This document shows positions 1 through 13,251 of a stretch of DNA of 64,000 nt, one piece after another. The DNA is from Cryptomeria japonica (lineage: Eukaryota; Streptophyta; Pinopsida; Cupressales; Cupressaceae). The notes beneath the pieces were generated by a model. The model searched no databases. It was given only the letters and a program-made list of their open reading frames with translations, and had not been told where the DNA came from. The DNA is taken from positions 548,606,488 through 548,670,487 of the forward strand of contig NC_081412.1 in NCBI RefSeq assembly GCF_030272615.1, in the 5' to 3' direction. Numbering within the stretch: position 1 is the first letter of the stretch; the number at the start of each line of letters is the position of its first letter. The translations under genes and the position numbers were made by a program.

Positions 1-479
1 CCTTTAATCTTTAGTGGTATTTGCAGTCTCTCAGGTGGTTTGGAGTCGTAGATTCCATAATATTTTATCTGCTATCCTTGAGACCAAGCTCACTCATTTT
101 TCTTGATGTAATTTTTTTCAAGGCTTGCCTTTGGGCTCTTGCTTGAGGCATATGTGTATTCCTGATTCGTGTTGCCCTTCTTATAGATAACCTGAAACTT
201 TCACACACCTCTTTAGGTTTTGCCGCTATGCTCAAAATTTGTGGTGTTGGATTCATGATTTCTTTCAGCTGTTTCAGCAAGAGCCCTTTTCCTGACATAT
301 GGTCCTTTTAGGGGATTTGCCTTGCATCCCCTTCAAATTTACCTAAATTTGACATGCTTTCAATGTGGAAATCCTCTTTACAATATGGAAAAATAAAAAT
401 GCTATTTTGTTATCTCATAGCTTGATTGATATTCATGTTTCACTTTTTACTTAAGTGTGTTTATGTAATAATGTGATGC
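1..479. other. intergenic, no assignable gene
   Basis: I see no recognisable gene here. A 77-codon minus-strand reading frame (65-298), rich in Arg and Lys, is open. It matches no family I know and has no visible splice context, so it is noted rather than called. Confidence 0.3.
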
Positions 480-1115
480 TTCAAATTCAAGTGCAAGCCA
501 ACAAGATTGCCTTGGAGGTGGCCCATGTTCAAATCCTTCTGGAGCATTGGGGAAATGTTTCGTGTACGGTTGCTAGAGTGCCTCCAAATTCTTCTACCGA
601 CCCCTCTATTGGTCCTTTTGCCTCCCATGATCAGTCTTTGCCCCACGACCGTTGACATGGATGTAGCTCTTTCACTTGCTGTTCCCAGACCCTGCAATCC
701 TAGGCTGCCTACAACTAGTCTGGTGGTGGCAATGCTTTCAACAAGTGGTGCTTTGCCTCTTCGGCACATAGGGGTTTTGCCTCTAGGTGGGGTTTGGGGA
801 GTGTGGACCTGGCCACCGGTGGTGCCAACTTTCGATGGTGATAATGGATGGCCTAGCTCTTTTAAAGAGCTCCCGCATTTGACTCTGGCGATCTCGCACC
901 CACTAATTTATGGGGTCCTAAGGATGATAGAGATCTGCCTCCTTTGGCCATTGCTTTAGCTTCTCTCTGGACTTGGTCTGTGTTTATTGTGGTTTTTGAC
1001 TCTTTAGGCTCTACTCTTTTGACTCCTGAGAGGTTATCTTGTATCCCCCTACTTTTTTTTTGTGAACAATGTACCTTCTCTTTAATTAATGGAAATGACT
1101 ACTATTCATCAAAAA
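480..1115 (+). mobile_element. probable 3' end of a plant LINE (non-LTR retrotransposon), degenerate
   Basis: The segment is richer in G+C than its surroundings, and short plus-strand frames break repeatedly. It ends in a T-rich leader, then a short 'taatggaaatgactac' stretch and an A-rich tail (about 1105-1115). That layout is common at the 3' ends of plant L1-type LINEs. No reverse transcriptase motif is readable, so the call rests on the tail and on composition. It could instead be a decayed coding fragment of another kind. Confidence 0.3.
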
Positions 1116-2320
1116 ATAATCTTGAATGTCCATACAAACTAAAGTTAGTTCCAATATAACAAAAAAGTACATTTCATGATGTTGATCGAGAATCTTTTAA
1201 ATATAAAGTAGTGTCATTTATGAAATGAGGCAACCAATAGAATCAAACACCTATGAAAAATAATTGATTGTACTATTAATTATTTTATAGTCAAAATGAA
1301 TAGAGTGAAAAATATTCAGAAGGTACAATTAATTATGAACCCAATATAAAATGTTAACCCAATTTTAATAATTCAAAATATATTTAAAGCAAACTATTTT
1401 AATTCTACTCTACCAACTTCTAAAAATGAAAATAATTTCTTAATTAAGAGACGCATTAAAGTGATTGCTTGTACCTTCCATGCATTCACATTTTTTAATC
1501 TCTTTTTAAAATGGGTAATATATAAAGTTAATTACGAAATTATGCTCCACTTACCTTATCCCATTTCCATTTTCTTATATTCTCTTCTCATATGCTTTTC
1601 CCACATGATTAGCTGTTCATTCAATTATGATGAATGAGAATGAGAATGTGAAATGCTCAACTTTGTTACAGCATGCATTATTTTCCACTGAGAAGAGTAA
1701 AATAATGTTCATCTTGCACAAACTCCATACGCCACGTATTTAACAAAACTATAACTTGAAATTCTGGGTATCATGGCCACTGGCTTAATGGTCCCGCCTG
1801 ATTTTTTTTGGGTATTTCACGCACAGTTTGGGGACTAATTTTGATTGTGGACCTAGATCATCAAACAAATTTAGTATGATGAATATTCATGCAAAATCTT
1901 CCTCTTCGTACGATACTGTCTTCCGAGGATTTTGATTGTATTTTAGGCCAAAAGTCCCTAAATACGGTCATTCTGCGAAATGAGTAAGCAACCTTTCGGA
2001 CATTTTACGCAGTCTTTAACTAATAAGTGGAGGCGGCGCTGACTTTAAATTATGTCCAGGCAAAACTCTGGTGGGACTGCATCAGGTAAGCTTTTGTAAG
2101 GAATAAGGTCACTCAACAAATCAAAGCAAACCTCTTTTTAGATTCCTTCACATGTCTGATTGTCGGCGTTTGTGATTGCTACAGTTGTTGTCACCACAGT
2201 TAAAATCCTCCCCTGAATTTTACACTGGGTTGTGAGAAATTTGGGGATTGGGTTGCCTCTGTGAATTCGAATTTCCTTGTTGCTTTCTTTGGATAGTTAA
2301 GTTCTTTTTGGGTATCAGTC
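1116..2320 (+). promoter_or_regulatory. upstream region and probable 5' UTR of the ACT-repeat gene
   Basis: No ORF of note is present. The part to about 1740 is strongly AT-rich and contains a TATA-like string near 1515, probably too far upstream to matter. A good donor (atcag|gtaagc, after 2085) and acceptors near 2200 and 2318 suggest a 5' UTR intron ending just before the ATG at 2321. The transcription start cannot be fixed from sequence, so the UTR intron is an inference. Confidence 0.35.
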
Positions 2321-5300
2321 ATGGAGTGGTTTGATCATGTTGACCTGGATAACGAATATGATAAACTGAGAATCCGAATGAATCCTCCCAGGTTTTTAAA
2401 ATTTCTTTCATTGTATGATTAATGGCTATGCATGTTTAAATTCTTTTGGGCTATTTTTTAAGTGAAGGTGTAGTACTGAACTGGTTATTGATGATCAGGG
2501 TGGTAATTGATAATGAAGCCTGTGAGGATGCCACATTGGTCAAGGTATGTGTTAATTCTATATTTGGGTTTCTTGTATTATCATGTAATGTGTTGTCAAC
2601 AAAGGCTTGTTAGTGTATTATACCGAGAATTATAATATAGTAACGAAATTAGGTTTTTTTTTTGTAGCTAATTCTAAAATTATAAGTCATTCTATGATGG
2701 TTTCAGAGTTCTCAGAAAGAATGAGGTTGAATTCTTTATTCTAATTCTAAAAGTTTGATGTTTACTAGAGTACTCTTGAAACTGTAAAAACAACATGATA
2801 GTTGTAGCTAAATTCATGTTATCCTTTGGTCTGGTTTACTGACTTCAAATTTTATGTTTAGATGCAATAATTGAGCCAAATTCTCTAGGATTTTATAATC
2901 TTTTCTGTGTAGGTTGACAGTCTCAATATACATGGGATCCTTTTGGAGGTTGTTCAAGTGCTGGCTGATTTTGACCTCATCATTAGCAAGGCTTACATAT
3001 CTTCTCTTGGTGGATGGTTCATGGATGGTAATTCTTCACCCAACTCATCGAGTTACCTTCTATACTACAACTTTTACAAGTGTGTTGATTTTATCTCTGA
3101 GGGCTTTTGCACTGCGCGTTTGGTTTGTATGTGACAGTTTTCCATGTAACTGACAAGAATGGGAACAAGCTTGCTGATGAGGGGCTAATTAATAATATCC
3201 AACAGGTATCTATGCTTTATATTTCTCTCCTAGTTTGAAGAGACACAATCTTAATTATGGTCCCTTTCACTTTGTGTGTCTAGATATCTGGTTTTGATTC
3301 ATTAGAAATCATTAATGAAGTTCATTAAATTCTACAAGTAGTAAACTACTACATTGCAATGATGACGATCACTTGTTCATTAAAACTTTTTGTTATATGG
3401 CATCAAAGTAAGAACCCTCAAATACAGGGTGTGGCAATCCTCTTGTTCAATCATCACAATTCTAAGGTATAATGTGAGGCCCATGGCCATGACTATCATA
3501 AAGACAAAATGGCAATAGTTGCCTGAAAAATGGTTCATAAGGCACAACACTTGCTGAAGGTTTTGCAAATAGGGTTGCAAGCTAAGTGGGTTTAACCTTG
3601 GAGGGAACTCCGTGGTTAAGCACGCTTGAGTTGGAGTTGTACTGAGATGGGTGACCTCCCGGGAAGGCCCAATGCTTCACCCCTGTGAGCATCACCTAGA
3701 TGCAATGAGTGCTAAGTGGACCATTCATTCTCATGAGAGATGGGTTCTTGTGAACCACTACTCATGAAACATGGGTCAATGAGTTTGACTCAAAAAAACT
3801 ACACAGTTGAACCCTGATAGCAATATCATTGTTTGACTTGCTGTGGAAAATACCTCCTACTTATCAACTCTATATATGTGAATCAGGTGTAAAGAAAGCA
3901 AAGTGTATTTATATCAGCATATAAAGGGCATTATTTGGCTGGATTTCAGAGCGGTTATTGCATTTAGTCCCCTAGATAGTCATGGCCAAGGTTGAGAATC
4001 ATACTGTGAGAATGGTTTATGTGAACTCGTATTTTTTCATTGCATTGCATACACCACATAGATGTTTTGAAAATATTTCAACTAATTTTTTGTTGGTACA
4101 ATCAAATTGCTACAAATAAGGCTGTTCTGTTATTCCTGGAAACTGTTTTGTAGAAAGCTATGTACTCTTCACTATTAGACAATCAATTTCTGAGTGACAG
4201 GTTCCATATTTCCTATTTCATCTCATAATCCAAAAGGTTTACCCTATGCCTCTGTAGATTTTTTACCCAAATAGGCCTCATTTCCAATACAATGTTTTTT
4301 ATAGCTTGTAAATTTCCATTTCAAGTAGTTGAAAAATAAAGGTTATTTTGTTTCTTCAACGTAAAGTCCTTTAAGTTTTAAAAAGGTTTCTTACTTAATG
4401 TGCATTGGTTGTAAACGAAGGAGCTACTTCTACCCATCAGTATTCTCTTTTGTTGGAGTCATCCAAGTGAACTTTTTAACATTGTTCCCTGTACTTGCAA
4501 ACATAATTCATGTTGAAGGCTTAGTGTATCATGTGCTCACAGATATTATAAATGAATTTGTTGTTTTGTGTCATGGGCAATATACATGATCTCATGTCAT
4601 TTTTGTATCCAATATTTATGAACTGCAATTCTTTAGCCCAAGGAGCCCTAAGTGGGAAAATATTATTTATGTTTGCCTCAGTGAAATTCATGAATCCTTT
4701 TGATGAGTTTGTTATGTCTGCTCATTGCTCTGGATGCTCAGTTCATTAGCCTTGGAAGAATGTTTTTCTATCACGTTAAGGGAACACTAGTGTCTTGTTG
4801 TTCCATTTGTTGAATCAATTTCAATTTTTAGGGAGAGTGTACATTTCAAGGTCAATTTGCTAAGGAAATGTGTCTCATCTAGACTTGGGTCTGACAAAGT
4901 TCATGGTCTCCTTTAAATATGCCCTACATTTATTCATTTTCTTCTGGGTTTGGTATATAGTTATATTTTCGTTGAATTAGTGCATTTTGCCAACTACAAA
5001 CAAGGTTATTAGGTTTTTCTATTCATGTAAATTTGTATAACCAATCCCTAGAGTCTCTGGTGAACCATCATTAGTTAAAGTTTTATTCTTCATCTCTTTG
5101 TACTATTTGCTGCTTTTGGATGATATGTTTCTTAAGATCGAAAATTTATATGTGGTTCATATCTTCCTTGACGATTGTCACAATTTTTGTTTCAAAAGGT
5201 TAATTTTAATTTCTGTTTTGCAGTTTCTTTTCTGGGAATTTGGTACCTCTTTGGGGTAAGAAGATACATACAGTGGTATTCCATTGTGTGGATAATCCCT

Positions 5301-6918
5301 TTTCATTCTTATTACTGTTTTCACTTTCTCTACATCTATCCTGTTCATTTACTATATTGTAATATTGATACATAGGAAGCTTGAGAAGCGACAAATAGCC
5401 TTGTATAATGCTACCGTTAATTACCCTACCATCCTTTTCTGTCATTTCTATATGTTGATGTTATTTCAAGCAATTTAGAGGACCTTTCTTTCAAATAGTC
5501 TGTGGAATAGGATTTAGTTGCTGCATTTTCAATTGGGCAAAGCAAATATTTTACTGCTACAATCTTTGAGTCATGTTAGTGTGCCTAGTCTGAATTGTTG
5601 TTTGATTGCAGGCCTTGGGAACAAATGCTTGTGTTCTTCCTCTACTAAGGAAGTCTGTTGGAGTAGAGTTTGTGTCAGAGCACACAGCACTTGAAATGAC
5701 AGGTACAGATCGGCCAGGGCTACTTTCTGAAGTATTTGCTGTTCTCACAGACTGGGGCTGTAATGTTGTTCGGGCTGAGGTGTGGACACATAACACAAGG
5801 GTTGCCTGCATTTTGAACGTTACTGATAAAACTACAGGCACAGCAATTCATGATCAAGAAAGGCTTTCAACAATTAAAAAACTTCTAAGTAGGGTTATCA
5901 CAAGAGATAATGACATAAGAAGTGCCAAAACTGTGGTTTCCATGGGTATTACCCACACTGAAAGGCGTCTCCATCAAATGATGTTTGCCGACAGAGACTT
6001 TGAGCGAATGAACACAGGCGAGATGATATTGTGTGATAATGTTCGGCCATTGGTAACAGTTCATAACTGTGATGAGAAAGGATATTCTGTGGTTATTGTG
6101 CGATGCAAGGATAGAGCGAAGCTTCTTTTTGATATAGTTTGCACATTGACAGACATGCAGTACGTAGTTTATCATGCTTCCATTGGTTCACAAGGCCTGG
6201 ACGCATATCAGGTGTGACTTGGTTATTAGGATTTCTAAGCCTCTGAATTCTATATATGTTACCTTCCATTTCCGTTCATTTTGTGACTGGATTTCATATA
6301 TTGGAGGCTTGTTTTTGGCTGAAGACAAAGACTGCATTGTTTTGTGGAATCTGTAGGAGTTTTATATTAGGCATGCAGATGGTCGAGCACTGAACTCAGA
6401 AGCAGAAAGGCAGCGTGTGATTCAGTGTTTGGAGGCAGCAATTGAAAGAAGAGTCTCAGAGGTACTTGAATGCTCATTCCAGTTGATAGTTTTATTTTAC
6501 TCTCTCTGAACTGTGCTAGCATGCATTAATATCAAACTGGTAATTATGAGTTAATCTCTATTTGCAGGGTTTGAGGCTTGAATTATGCAAAAGCAATCAT
6601 GTTGGTCTGCTTTGTGATGCTACTCGAGTTTTTCGAGAGAATGGTTTGTCAGTGACAAGAGCAGCAATCGCAAACAGGGGAGAAAAGGGAGTGGATGTCT
6701 TCTATGTCACAGATGCAGCAAGAAACCTTGTTGATTTCAAGACAGTTGAAGCTGTTCGCCAAGAAATAGGGAAAACAGTACTTCATGTGAAAGAAAACTC
6801 TATGCATATGAAATCAACCCCACAAGAGAACAGGAATAGGTTTTCATTCACTGATCTATTCAAACCCAAATCTGAACATTTTCCGTGCAATCTAAGGTTT
6901 ATAAAACTTAATTTTTAA
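2321..6918 (+). CDS. ACR: ACT domain repeat protein (ACR family), seven exons
   Basis: Exons are 2321-2391, 2499-2544, 2913-3027, 3138-3205, 5612-6211, 6357-6461 and 6568-6918. All introns are GT-AG and phases agree, giving 1,356 nt and 451 residues with no internal stop. Four ACT domains follow a short leader containing MNPPRVVID: roughly residues 25-100, 125-198 (with [11 protein letters not shown]), 250-330 (with YIRHADG) and 336-415. ACT domains are small amino-acid-binding regulatory folds related to those of bacterial GlnD. Plant ACR proteins of about 450 residues consist almost wholly of such repeats and are thought to act as amino-acid sensors; no catalytic domain is seen. Start ATG 2321 gives the family's usual N-terminus, and the stop at 6918 falls after the usual Phe-rich tail (SFTDLFK). 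The ACR4-like subgroup is likely but not proven. Intron 4 (2.4 kb) hosts a retroelement remnant. This looks like the only intact host gene in the window. Confidence 0.93.
3420..4010 (+). mobile_element. Cassandra-like TRIM retroelement remnant (5S-bearing LTR, PBS)
   Basis: Cassandra TRIMs are short non-autonomous plant LTR elements whose LTR carries a 5S-like sequence. Here the 5S-like block is followed, after about 245 bp, by 'ggca' (to 3930) and then a degenerate initiator-Met tRNA primer-binding site, 'tggatttcagagc' (3940-3952; canonical TGGTATCAGAGC). This is the order expected for LTR then PBS. The LTR start is not resolved, and no second LTR is obvious nearby, so the copy is partial. 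A 5S-derived SINE is the main alternative. Confidence 0.5.
3565..3684 (+). repeat. 5S rRNA-derived sequence inside intron 4
   Basis: About 80 nt (3602-3683) aligns by eye with the 3' two-thirds of plant 5S rRNA. The internal pol III promoter landmarks are recognisable: a box A-like 'gttaagcacgcttgag', an intermediate 'gatggg', and a box C-like 'gtgacctcccgggaag', ending in 'caccccT'. The first 35-40 nt are diverged. It is a single copy, not an rDNA array unit, and lies in the same orientation as the host gene. Confidence 0.75.
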
Positions 6919-8440
6919 ACCTTGTGAATGCAGAACCAAGACTTGTTACTGAGAGACCCCTCACCCAACTTCTCCAAACCTATGATGTCCATCCCCTCTC
7001 CATAAAGAAATCATCACATATGCATGGAAGGTTTCATTATTTGTATTAGTAGGAAATTAGCATTATTTGGGTGGTCTCTTACATTGCCCTCGGACCACAC
7101 TTTGACTCAGTTATTGACATTCCACATTTAGAGGGAACTCAACCTATTTCTGATTCAGATATCCTTTCTCTTATGCGCTTCTGTATGATATGTAGAATAA
7201 CAAAGTAGCACAAGCTTGGGATAATCTTGTACATACCCTTCGGAGGAGAATGTCCTGTGACATGCCATTTGATGCCAAACATTGTAAATTAATGGTCATA
7301 CATGGCAGCAAAATAAACACATCCCTACCCTTTAAATATACATTTGGCATTTGTTTTGTATGATAAAGGTTTTAAATACAGTTTCTGAGTAATTCTGTAG
7401 AGCCAATAGAGAATCTGTAAAAGACATCGTTTACTTCCACTGTCCATAGCGTTGAGAATGAATGTCTCTGGATTTAGTAGAGAGTTAAACTCAGAAACAT
7501 TCATTTTCAATAGATAATCTTTTCAGATGCTTCCTTATTCTTGATAGCTATAGAATAGGCAAGGGAGAAGAAAAGATGCCGTAATCTAAGGGTATCATTT
7601 CTGAGACAGAAATCAGAAATTTTGAGGACCCCTTATAAGACAGGGCTGAATTTCGCACACGATATATATTTTACATGTTCTTGAACTTTATTAGGTTCTT
7701 TTCAATCTATGTTGTGGGTTCAGGTTCAGGAAAATAAACTTTCCCTGTATGTAATGTTCTAATCCCATCAAATGTATATAAAACAAATACAAATGGGTCC
7801 ATGTTAGAACTAATGATTGCTGGTTAATAAAAATTTGAAAAGTGTACTTGATATTTTAGGAAAGGAAATAAAAAGATGGGTGCCAACTTAGTTTGATGAC
7901 CGAAGGACGAGTGCCAAATGAAAAAGATTTTTTCTAATGAGAGTGTGTATGCTCAAAAAATGATGCCTCACTGTTAGTGAAGTGCCTTAGTAGACATGTA
8001 TTGGATCTGTTTCTCGTTAGAGGACAAGATCATATATTTGGGACAAAGTTGCGGCCGTGGATCCTTTTTCTTAGTTCAAACTCATCTTTACAATTAATAA
8101 TGTTTTGTTTTGCAACTTCTCTAATGTATGATTGTTTGCTTTGCTCTTCATGAATATATATGGACTTGGTGGTATTTAGAAATATCAATAAAGCTATCAA
8201 TTTGTTATTGGGAGGTAAGTTCTTCAGAACAATCCTCAAATTGTGAATACATATTGGAAACAAACTGCATTACTATTAATTGATCCAATGCTCTAGATAG
8301 AGAGAGAGCATGTTTATACTCGATGATTAGAATGAATGTATTTAATGTCTTATATACTTAACATAACATCAAACTCTGCCAATTGCTTAGTTAGCTCAAG
8401 GCAAGAGGGCAATTGGGGTATATATATGTGTGTACCAAAT
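6919..8440. other. 3' flank of the ACT-repeat gene, no further gene
   Basis: This holds the 3' UTR and intergenic DNA. Candidate AATAAA-type polyadenylation signals occur near 7310 and 7730, but neither can be chosen from sequence. No coding frame here shows a recognisable domain. Confidence 0.4.

Positions 8441-8443
<3 letters not shown>

Positions 8444-8503
<60 letters not shown>
8444..8503. repeat. (TA)n microsatellite
   Basis: About 60 bp of uninterrupted TA dinucleotide repeat. Confidence 0.97.
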
Positions 8504-8505
<2 letters not shown>

Positions 8506-9099
8506 GGTAGTTTTGAGCAATCATGGGAGCAAATTTGAGCTCACCATTGAGTTCACAATGAAAAAATCACATTTGTCTTTTGAAGTGCCCAAATTGAATA
8601 TTGGAGGCTAGATTTGAAAAGGCATATGTTAGATTTAGTTGATTATTGATTTTTTGGAGCATTTTAGGTCAAATTTGGCTTTGCCATCATGCTTAAAATA
8701 CCCAAGAACCAAAGATCAAATGATAAATCATCAAAATTAGAGCATTTTTGCTTGCTCTTAAGGTTTTTTGTCCTCTTTCATTGTATGGGTTGTACGCTCA
8801 CAAATATTTATTACATAGCACTACATAGGCTTATGCTTGCATAGTAACCACAAGCTACTATAATAGCTTTGAGCCAATCACTTCCTCACTATTGGTGGCA
8901 AGCACTAGTTGGTGTTGCTTTGCATACATATAGTAAGTGTAGGCCTTTAGCTTTGCCAACCCTTGGTTCATGCTCTTCTACTAGTGGCAAGACTTTGACA
9001 TCAACACCTATCACCACCCTTTCTTTGGCCCTATGACCTTCTCATCACCTTTGTTCCACCAATAGCATGCCATTGCCATTAGTATTTGTAGGAATTGAA

Positions 9100-9484
9100 T
9101 ATGAATTCCCCACACCCCAGGATCACTTGCAAAACAAAAATGATCTTCCACGAGAGAGAAAATGACAAAATTTGGCTTGATTATGGATGTTTCAATAATT
9201 GTTCAAATATGATTTGTATATAAGATGCCTTGCTTATAAAGACAAGGTTGATAGGTAGGATTAGATGGATTGTGACATGTCGCTTAATCCTATGTTATGA
9301 GACAACTCAAGCGACAATTATTAAATGACCTGGGACTCTAAATATGAAATTCTGAAAGATAACGTAAGATCTTATGACAATTAATACTTTTTAGAAAGAT
9401 TCTCTAGGATTCAAGTTAACTTAGGCATGCAAATATGACCCACTAGGTGAAATAGTTAGATAAAACACCTTATTCACACCAACA
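9100..9484 (-). repeat. LTR-like sequence, minus strand (family A)
   Basis: Read on the minus strand, a purine-rich stretch ending in GGGAGG is followed immediately by TGTTGGTGTGAATAAGG, as expected for a polypurine tract and LTR start at 9484. A TATA-like 'cttatatac' lies about 260 bp in. The LTR's far end (about 9100) and its partner were not found. The first 17 nt nearly match the LTR-like start at 13252. Confidence 0.4.
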
Positions 9485-12400
9485 CCTCCCTTAAGTGCCA
9501 CTTAGGGAGTAGCATATTATCACGCAAGCGATGCAAAACATGAAGATTATTATGGGTCCTAGCTACTAAGCCATGTTAGGAACCCATTTATAATGCAATC
9601 TCTCACAAACAAAGAAAATGAGAAAACCCATTGAGACATAGCTCCTTTAAAAGAGAGAAAAGATACAATCAAGCGATGAAAGATGGAAGAGTTAATGATA
9701 CCCCCAAGAATTACATATATCACAAAGTCAACTAAATTCCCCTCCATAAGAAGGAAAGAGGAGAGACTATAGACCTCCCATAATGAGATAACCCACTGCA
9801 AAGAAATACTAGAAGCATACTGGAGTAAACTTTGGGCAAACACTAAGTGAGGCATTGTTTTGCAAAGCATCTATCTCAATCATTATTAGCTACACTATTA
9901 TGACCGTCACAATGTGACAATGAATTATGTATATTAGGCCAAATGCAAAGATATCCCAGTACACATGTATCTCAATTTTTATTACCTTAAATTCATTTTC
10001 TTGTGGTGACAATGTATGCAATATCATAACAAGCTTCAATTTTGTTGAATGAAATGGTTCTACAAGTGATATGAAAATCAATACATGATATGTTTGTCAC
10101 ACAAGGGTTTAAATAGTATTTTTTCTTTTGATTCCATGTTGATAAGAGGTGTTAGAAAGGTCATGATGATTAAATGAAGACATGACAATGTCAAAAGGCA
10201 ATAGTATATGAGGTATAAGCAAGCAACCTATAGGCCTATTAGGGTAACATGTGAAGGAGATGATAATATGTGTCAAATCAAGAAGTAACAAAGGACAAAT
10301 GAGAGAAATAAGGGGTTATTATAGGGATATTTACACCATTGTCAAAGAATTCAAAGAACATTATGGCATATCATGGGGGATTGAGAGAGAGAAGTCAAAT
10401 AATTAACAAGCAAAGAGATGGAAATATGCTTAAAAGGCTATGGGTAGAGGTTAGTGATGAAAGCAAGTCATGTGTTTGTAATTGTTGTGCATGGCCTTGT
10501 GATATAGTAGCCCATATAAATGAATGTGCTATCAAGTGACATGTGTAGAGATCTTTTTGTAGGCAATGGTTGTCATGATAGCACACATCTATGTCTTACA
10601 CAAAGCCACAAGCTTGTGAACAATATTACAAATAGTGTAAGAAAAACATGGTAGAAGATAGTACCAAGGACGAAGACCAAGTGAATATTTACTATGAACT
10701 TCTTCAATCATTTCATCCTCTTTATTCCAAGATGGAACTCCAAGCTTGCTCTTATCATCTTGTCTTGCATGTCTCTTGTTTCAAGAATTTTCTTGCCCAA
10801 TATGTTCTTGATAAAATTATTCTACCTAAGGTCAATGCTAATGAAACCATTACTCTCTAGTGCAAAGTAGTCTTGGATATATGCTTTCACTAGCTTCACA
10901 ATCACATAACCACTAATTTACTAATTTGGGAGCATTGTATGCACCGTGAAGGTGCTACTTAGGAATCACTTCACCAAGTCCAATAATTTGATTCCATTAA
11001 GGGCCGAGGATAATGTTTTTCAAGATGTAAGGGATATAAGACACTTTAAACACTTTTATCTTGATTCTTTCTTTATTCTATTAAAGGCTTTATATGCATA
11101 GGCTTTGTAAGTCATCCATTGATCTATTTTGAATATTTACATATGCTTGGAAAGCATTAGTTATATTCAATTGATTTAACATAATAGGTTGTAGTCTATT
11201 ATTTTACTGCCAATAAAATTATATTACATTGACTATTGCCTAAAGTGGGTTGCCTAGGATGCCTAAGATATTGTAACGTTTTTTCTATCCAATACAATAC
11301 AAATTTTGTGCTTTCATTCTAGCACTAATTTTCCAATATTTATCACATTGAATTAACTCAAATCAAAAGATCTCTAGTTAAACTTTGTGTAGTTATTGAT
11401 TTATTCAACTAATCATTTATAGTACAAATATGGATAACAATATTGGCAAAAAATATTAGTATTAACCAAAAATCCATAAAGGCATACTATGTTATATGTT
11501 GATAAAAGCATAATATATATCCAATAAAGCCATATAGGCCTACAACAAAGCCATATGGATATAAAAGTCATATATCTGTAATACCAAATATATTTTCAAA
11601 AATACCATACAGGCATATAACAAAGGACCCTAATGTAGCCATTTCACTCTAGGAGAAGGAAATAGATCATGAGTTGCCTTTGACTATTGAGAGGATCATG
11701 GAGATGCATACGATGTTGGTTTCTTTTGAGCTTGTTCACTTGTCCTCATCTCTAAACTTTTATTTAGCTCCACCTAATAAAATACAATAAAGACATTAAT
11801 ATATATGGAAATTGAATTATAGAATGTTGTATAATAGAATAATCACTTACTGCATACAATTAATCACTATACTCATCCACAACAGGGGCATGTTCACGAT
11901 CTAGAGTCACAAGCCATTGTAGCAAGCATCAGGATAGAAATTAAACTATGACTAAGTATCATTAAATTTCTCAATAATAGATTGATAAAACAACAAATAT
12001 AACATAGAGTTGACTAGTCTGCCTCATACCTTTGTCAAAGCAATTGAACTTGCTATCACTGTAGCAACATCATGCTCCATTGTCACACAAAAATGTCAAC
12101 ATCTAAAAATGAAACAAGAAATGTTATTCAATTACCAAAACTACCTAAAATTAATTTACAATGCCATCAATGAATAAAAATAGACAAGGTTACTTGAGTG
12201 AAAGTTCTACGATGACCTTGATTGCTAGATGTTGATGTCGAAGGTCCAACATCAACCTATTCAACATTCAAATAAGGGAGAAGAATACCATTCATATATG
12301 TTTCAACTTTTCACATGTAATATTTATATTTCTTTACTAGTTACATACATGTGGACTTAAAGATGTCATGAAATAGACAAGTTGAGGACCTCTAGAAGTA

Positions 12401-13251
12401 GGATAAATACTCTAACCATGAATTTCCATTATAACTATTCTACTAATTTAGTTAATCTTATATTTTCTAATAAAATTTAATAAATTGAATTAAATGTTTC
12501 TTTTTGAATTTTACTTGATTACCAATGTTGATGTTTCATTCAATAGAGCTTATATCATGATCATTTGATCCACTACATATGTCTCTTGGTTAGGTGCATC
12601 ATGACTATTCTGAGGATCGTAAACACAAATAGACTTACAAGATTGATAGAGATGAGATGGAACTTGAGGTCTAGAAGACTCCTTTACATCACCCTATGCT
12701 ACAAGCCTAACAAACTATATAAGGGTCAGAGTGAGCATTCTAATGTACTCTAAGGTGTTGACCTTGACAATGTCCTTTACAACAGAAGGAATAGTCACAT
12801 GCTCCACCACAAGTTTTAGCCATGAGTCTTGGTGCCTGGGTTGGGTCACACTATGCCCCCACTCTGTCTTGTGTGGAGCCCCTAGAGCTCTACCTTGGAT
12901 CTCTCATATATCAAAGTAATTTGGGATTTGATTGAGGATTAACTTAAAATAGAGTTTTCTAAAAAAGTATTGTGGTACTTCATAAATATTGCATGGAGGA
13001 TGGTAAAAAACTATTCACCACTTATCCTAAGAATTATCCCTTATCCCTTAGTGATGGCACCAATGGATAGAAAAAATATTGCATGCACCATGTAAGGATT
13101 CATTCATTTGTGGGTTAGTAAAGAGTGCACTCAAGTAAGATTTTAGAATATTCTTTTGTTTAACTTGCTTATGAGATAGTTTGTCTATGTAAAATTTATC
13201 TTGTTGCTCCCTCTTATTGGACCAAGTATTTATTTTCCCACTCACTAATAT
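9485..13251. other. AT-rich stretch, no identifiable gene
   Basis: Several short frames are open (for example 10339-10539 and 10648-10860 on plus, 9559-9870 on minus), but none shows a domain I recognise. On the minus strand between 11640 and 12960, short blocks are bounded by splice-like signals, including a Ser/Thr-rich block near 12190-12260. This suggests a decayed multi-exon gene or transposon piece that I cannot name. Confidence 0.3.

Noticed and set aside
461..959. Overlapping open frames on both strands as a host gene
   Set aside because: No conserved domain or splice context; the region looks like a LINE tail.
3565..3684. Functional 5S rRNA gene
   Set aside because: The first third is diverged, there is no tandem array or T-run terminator, and LTR/PBS-like sequence follows.
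4398..5445. Short open frames inside intron 4
   Set aside because: They lie in a well-defined intron of the ACT-repeat gene and show no domain.
9559..9870. 103-codon minus-strand hydrophobic frame as a membrane protein
   Set aside because: It sits beside an LTR-like end, has no recognisable family, and its hydrophobicity follows from T-rich sequence.
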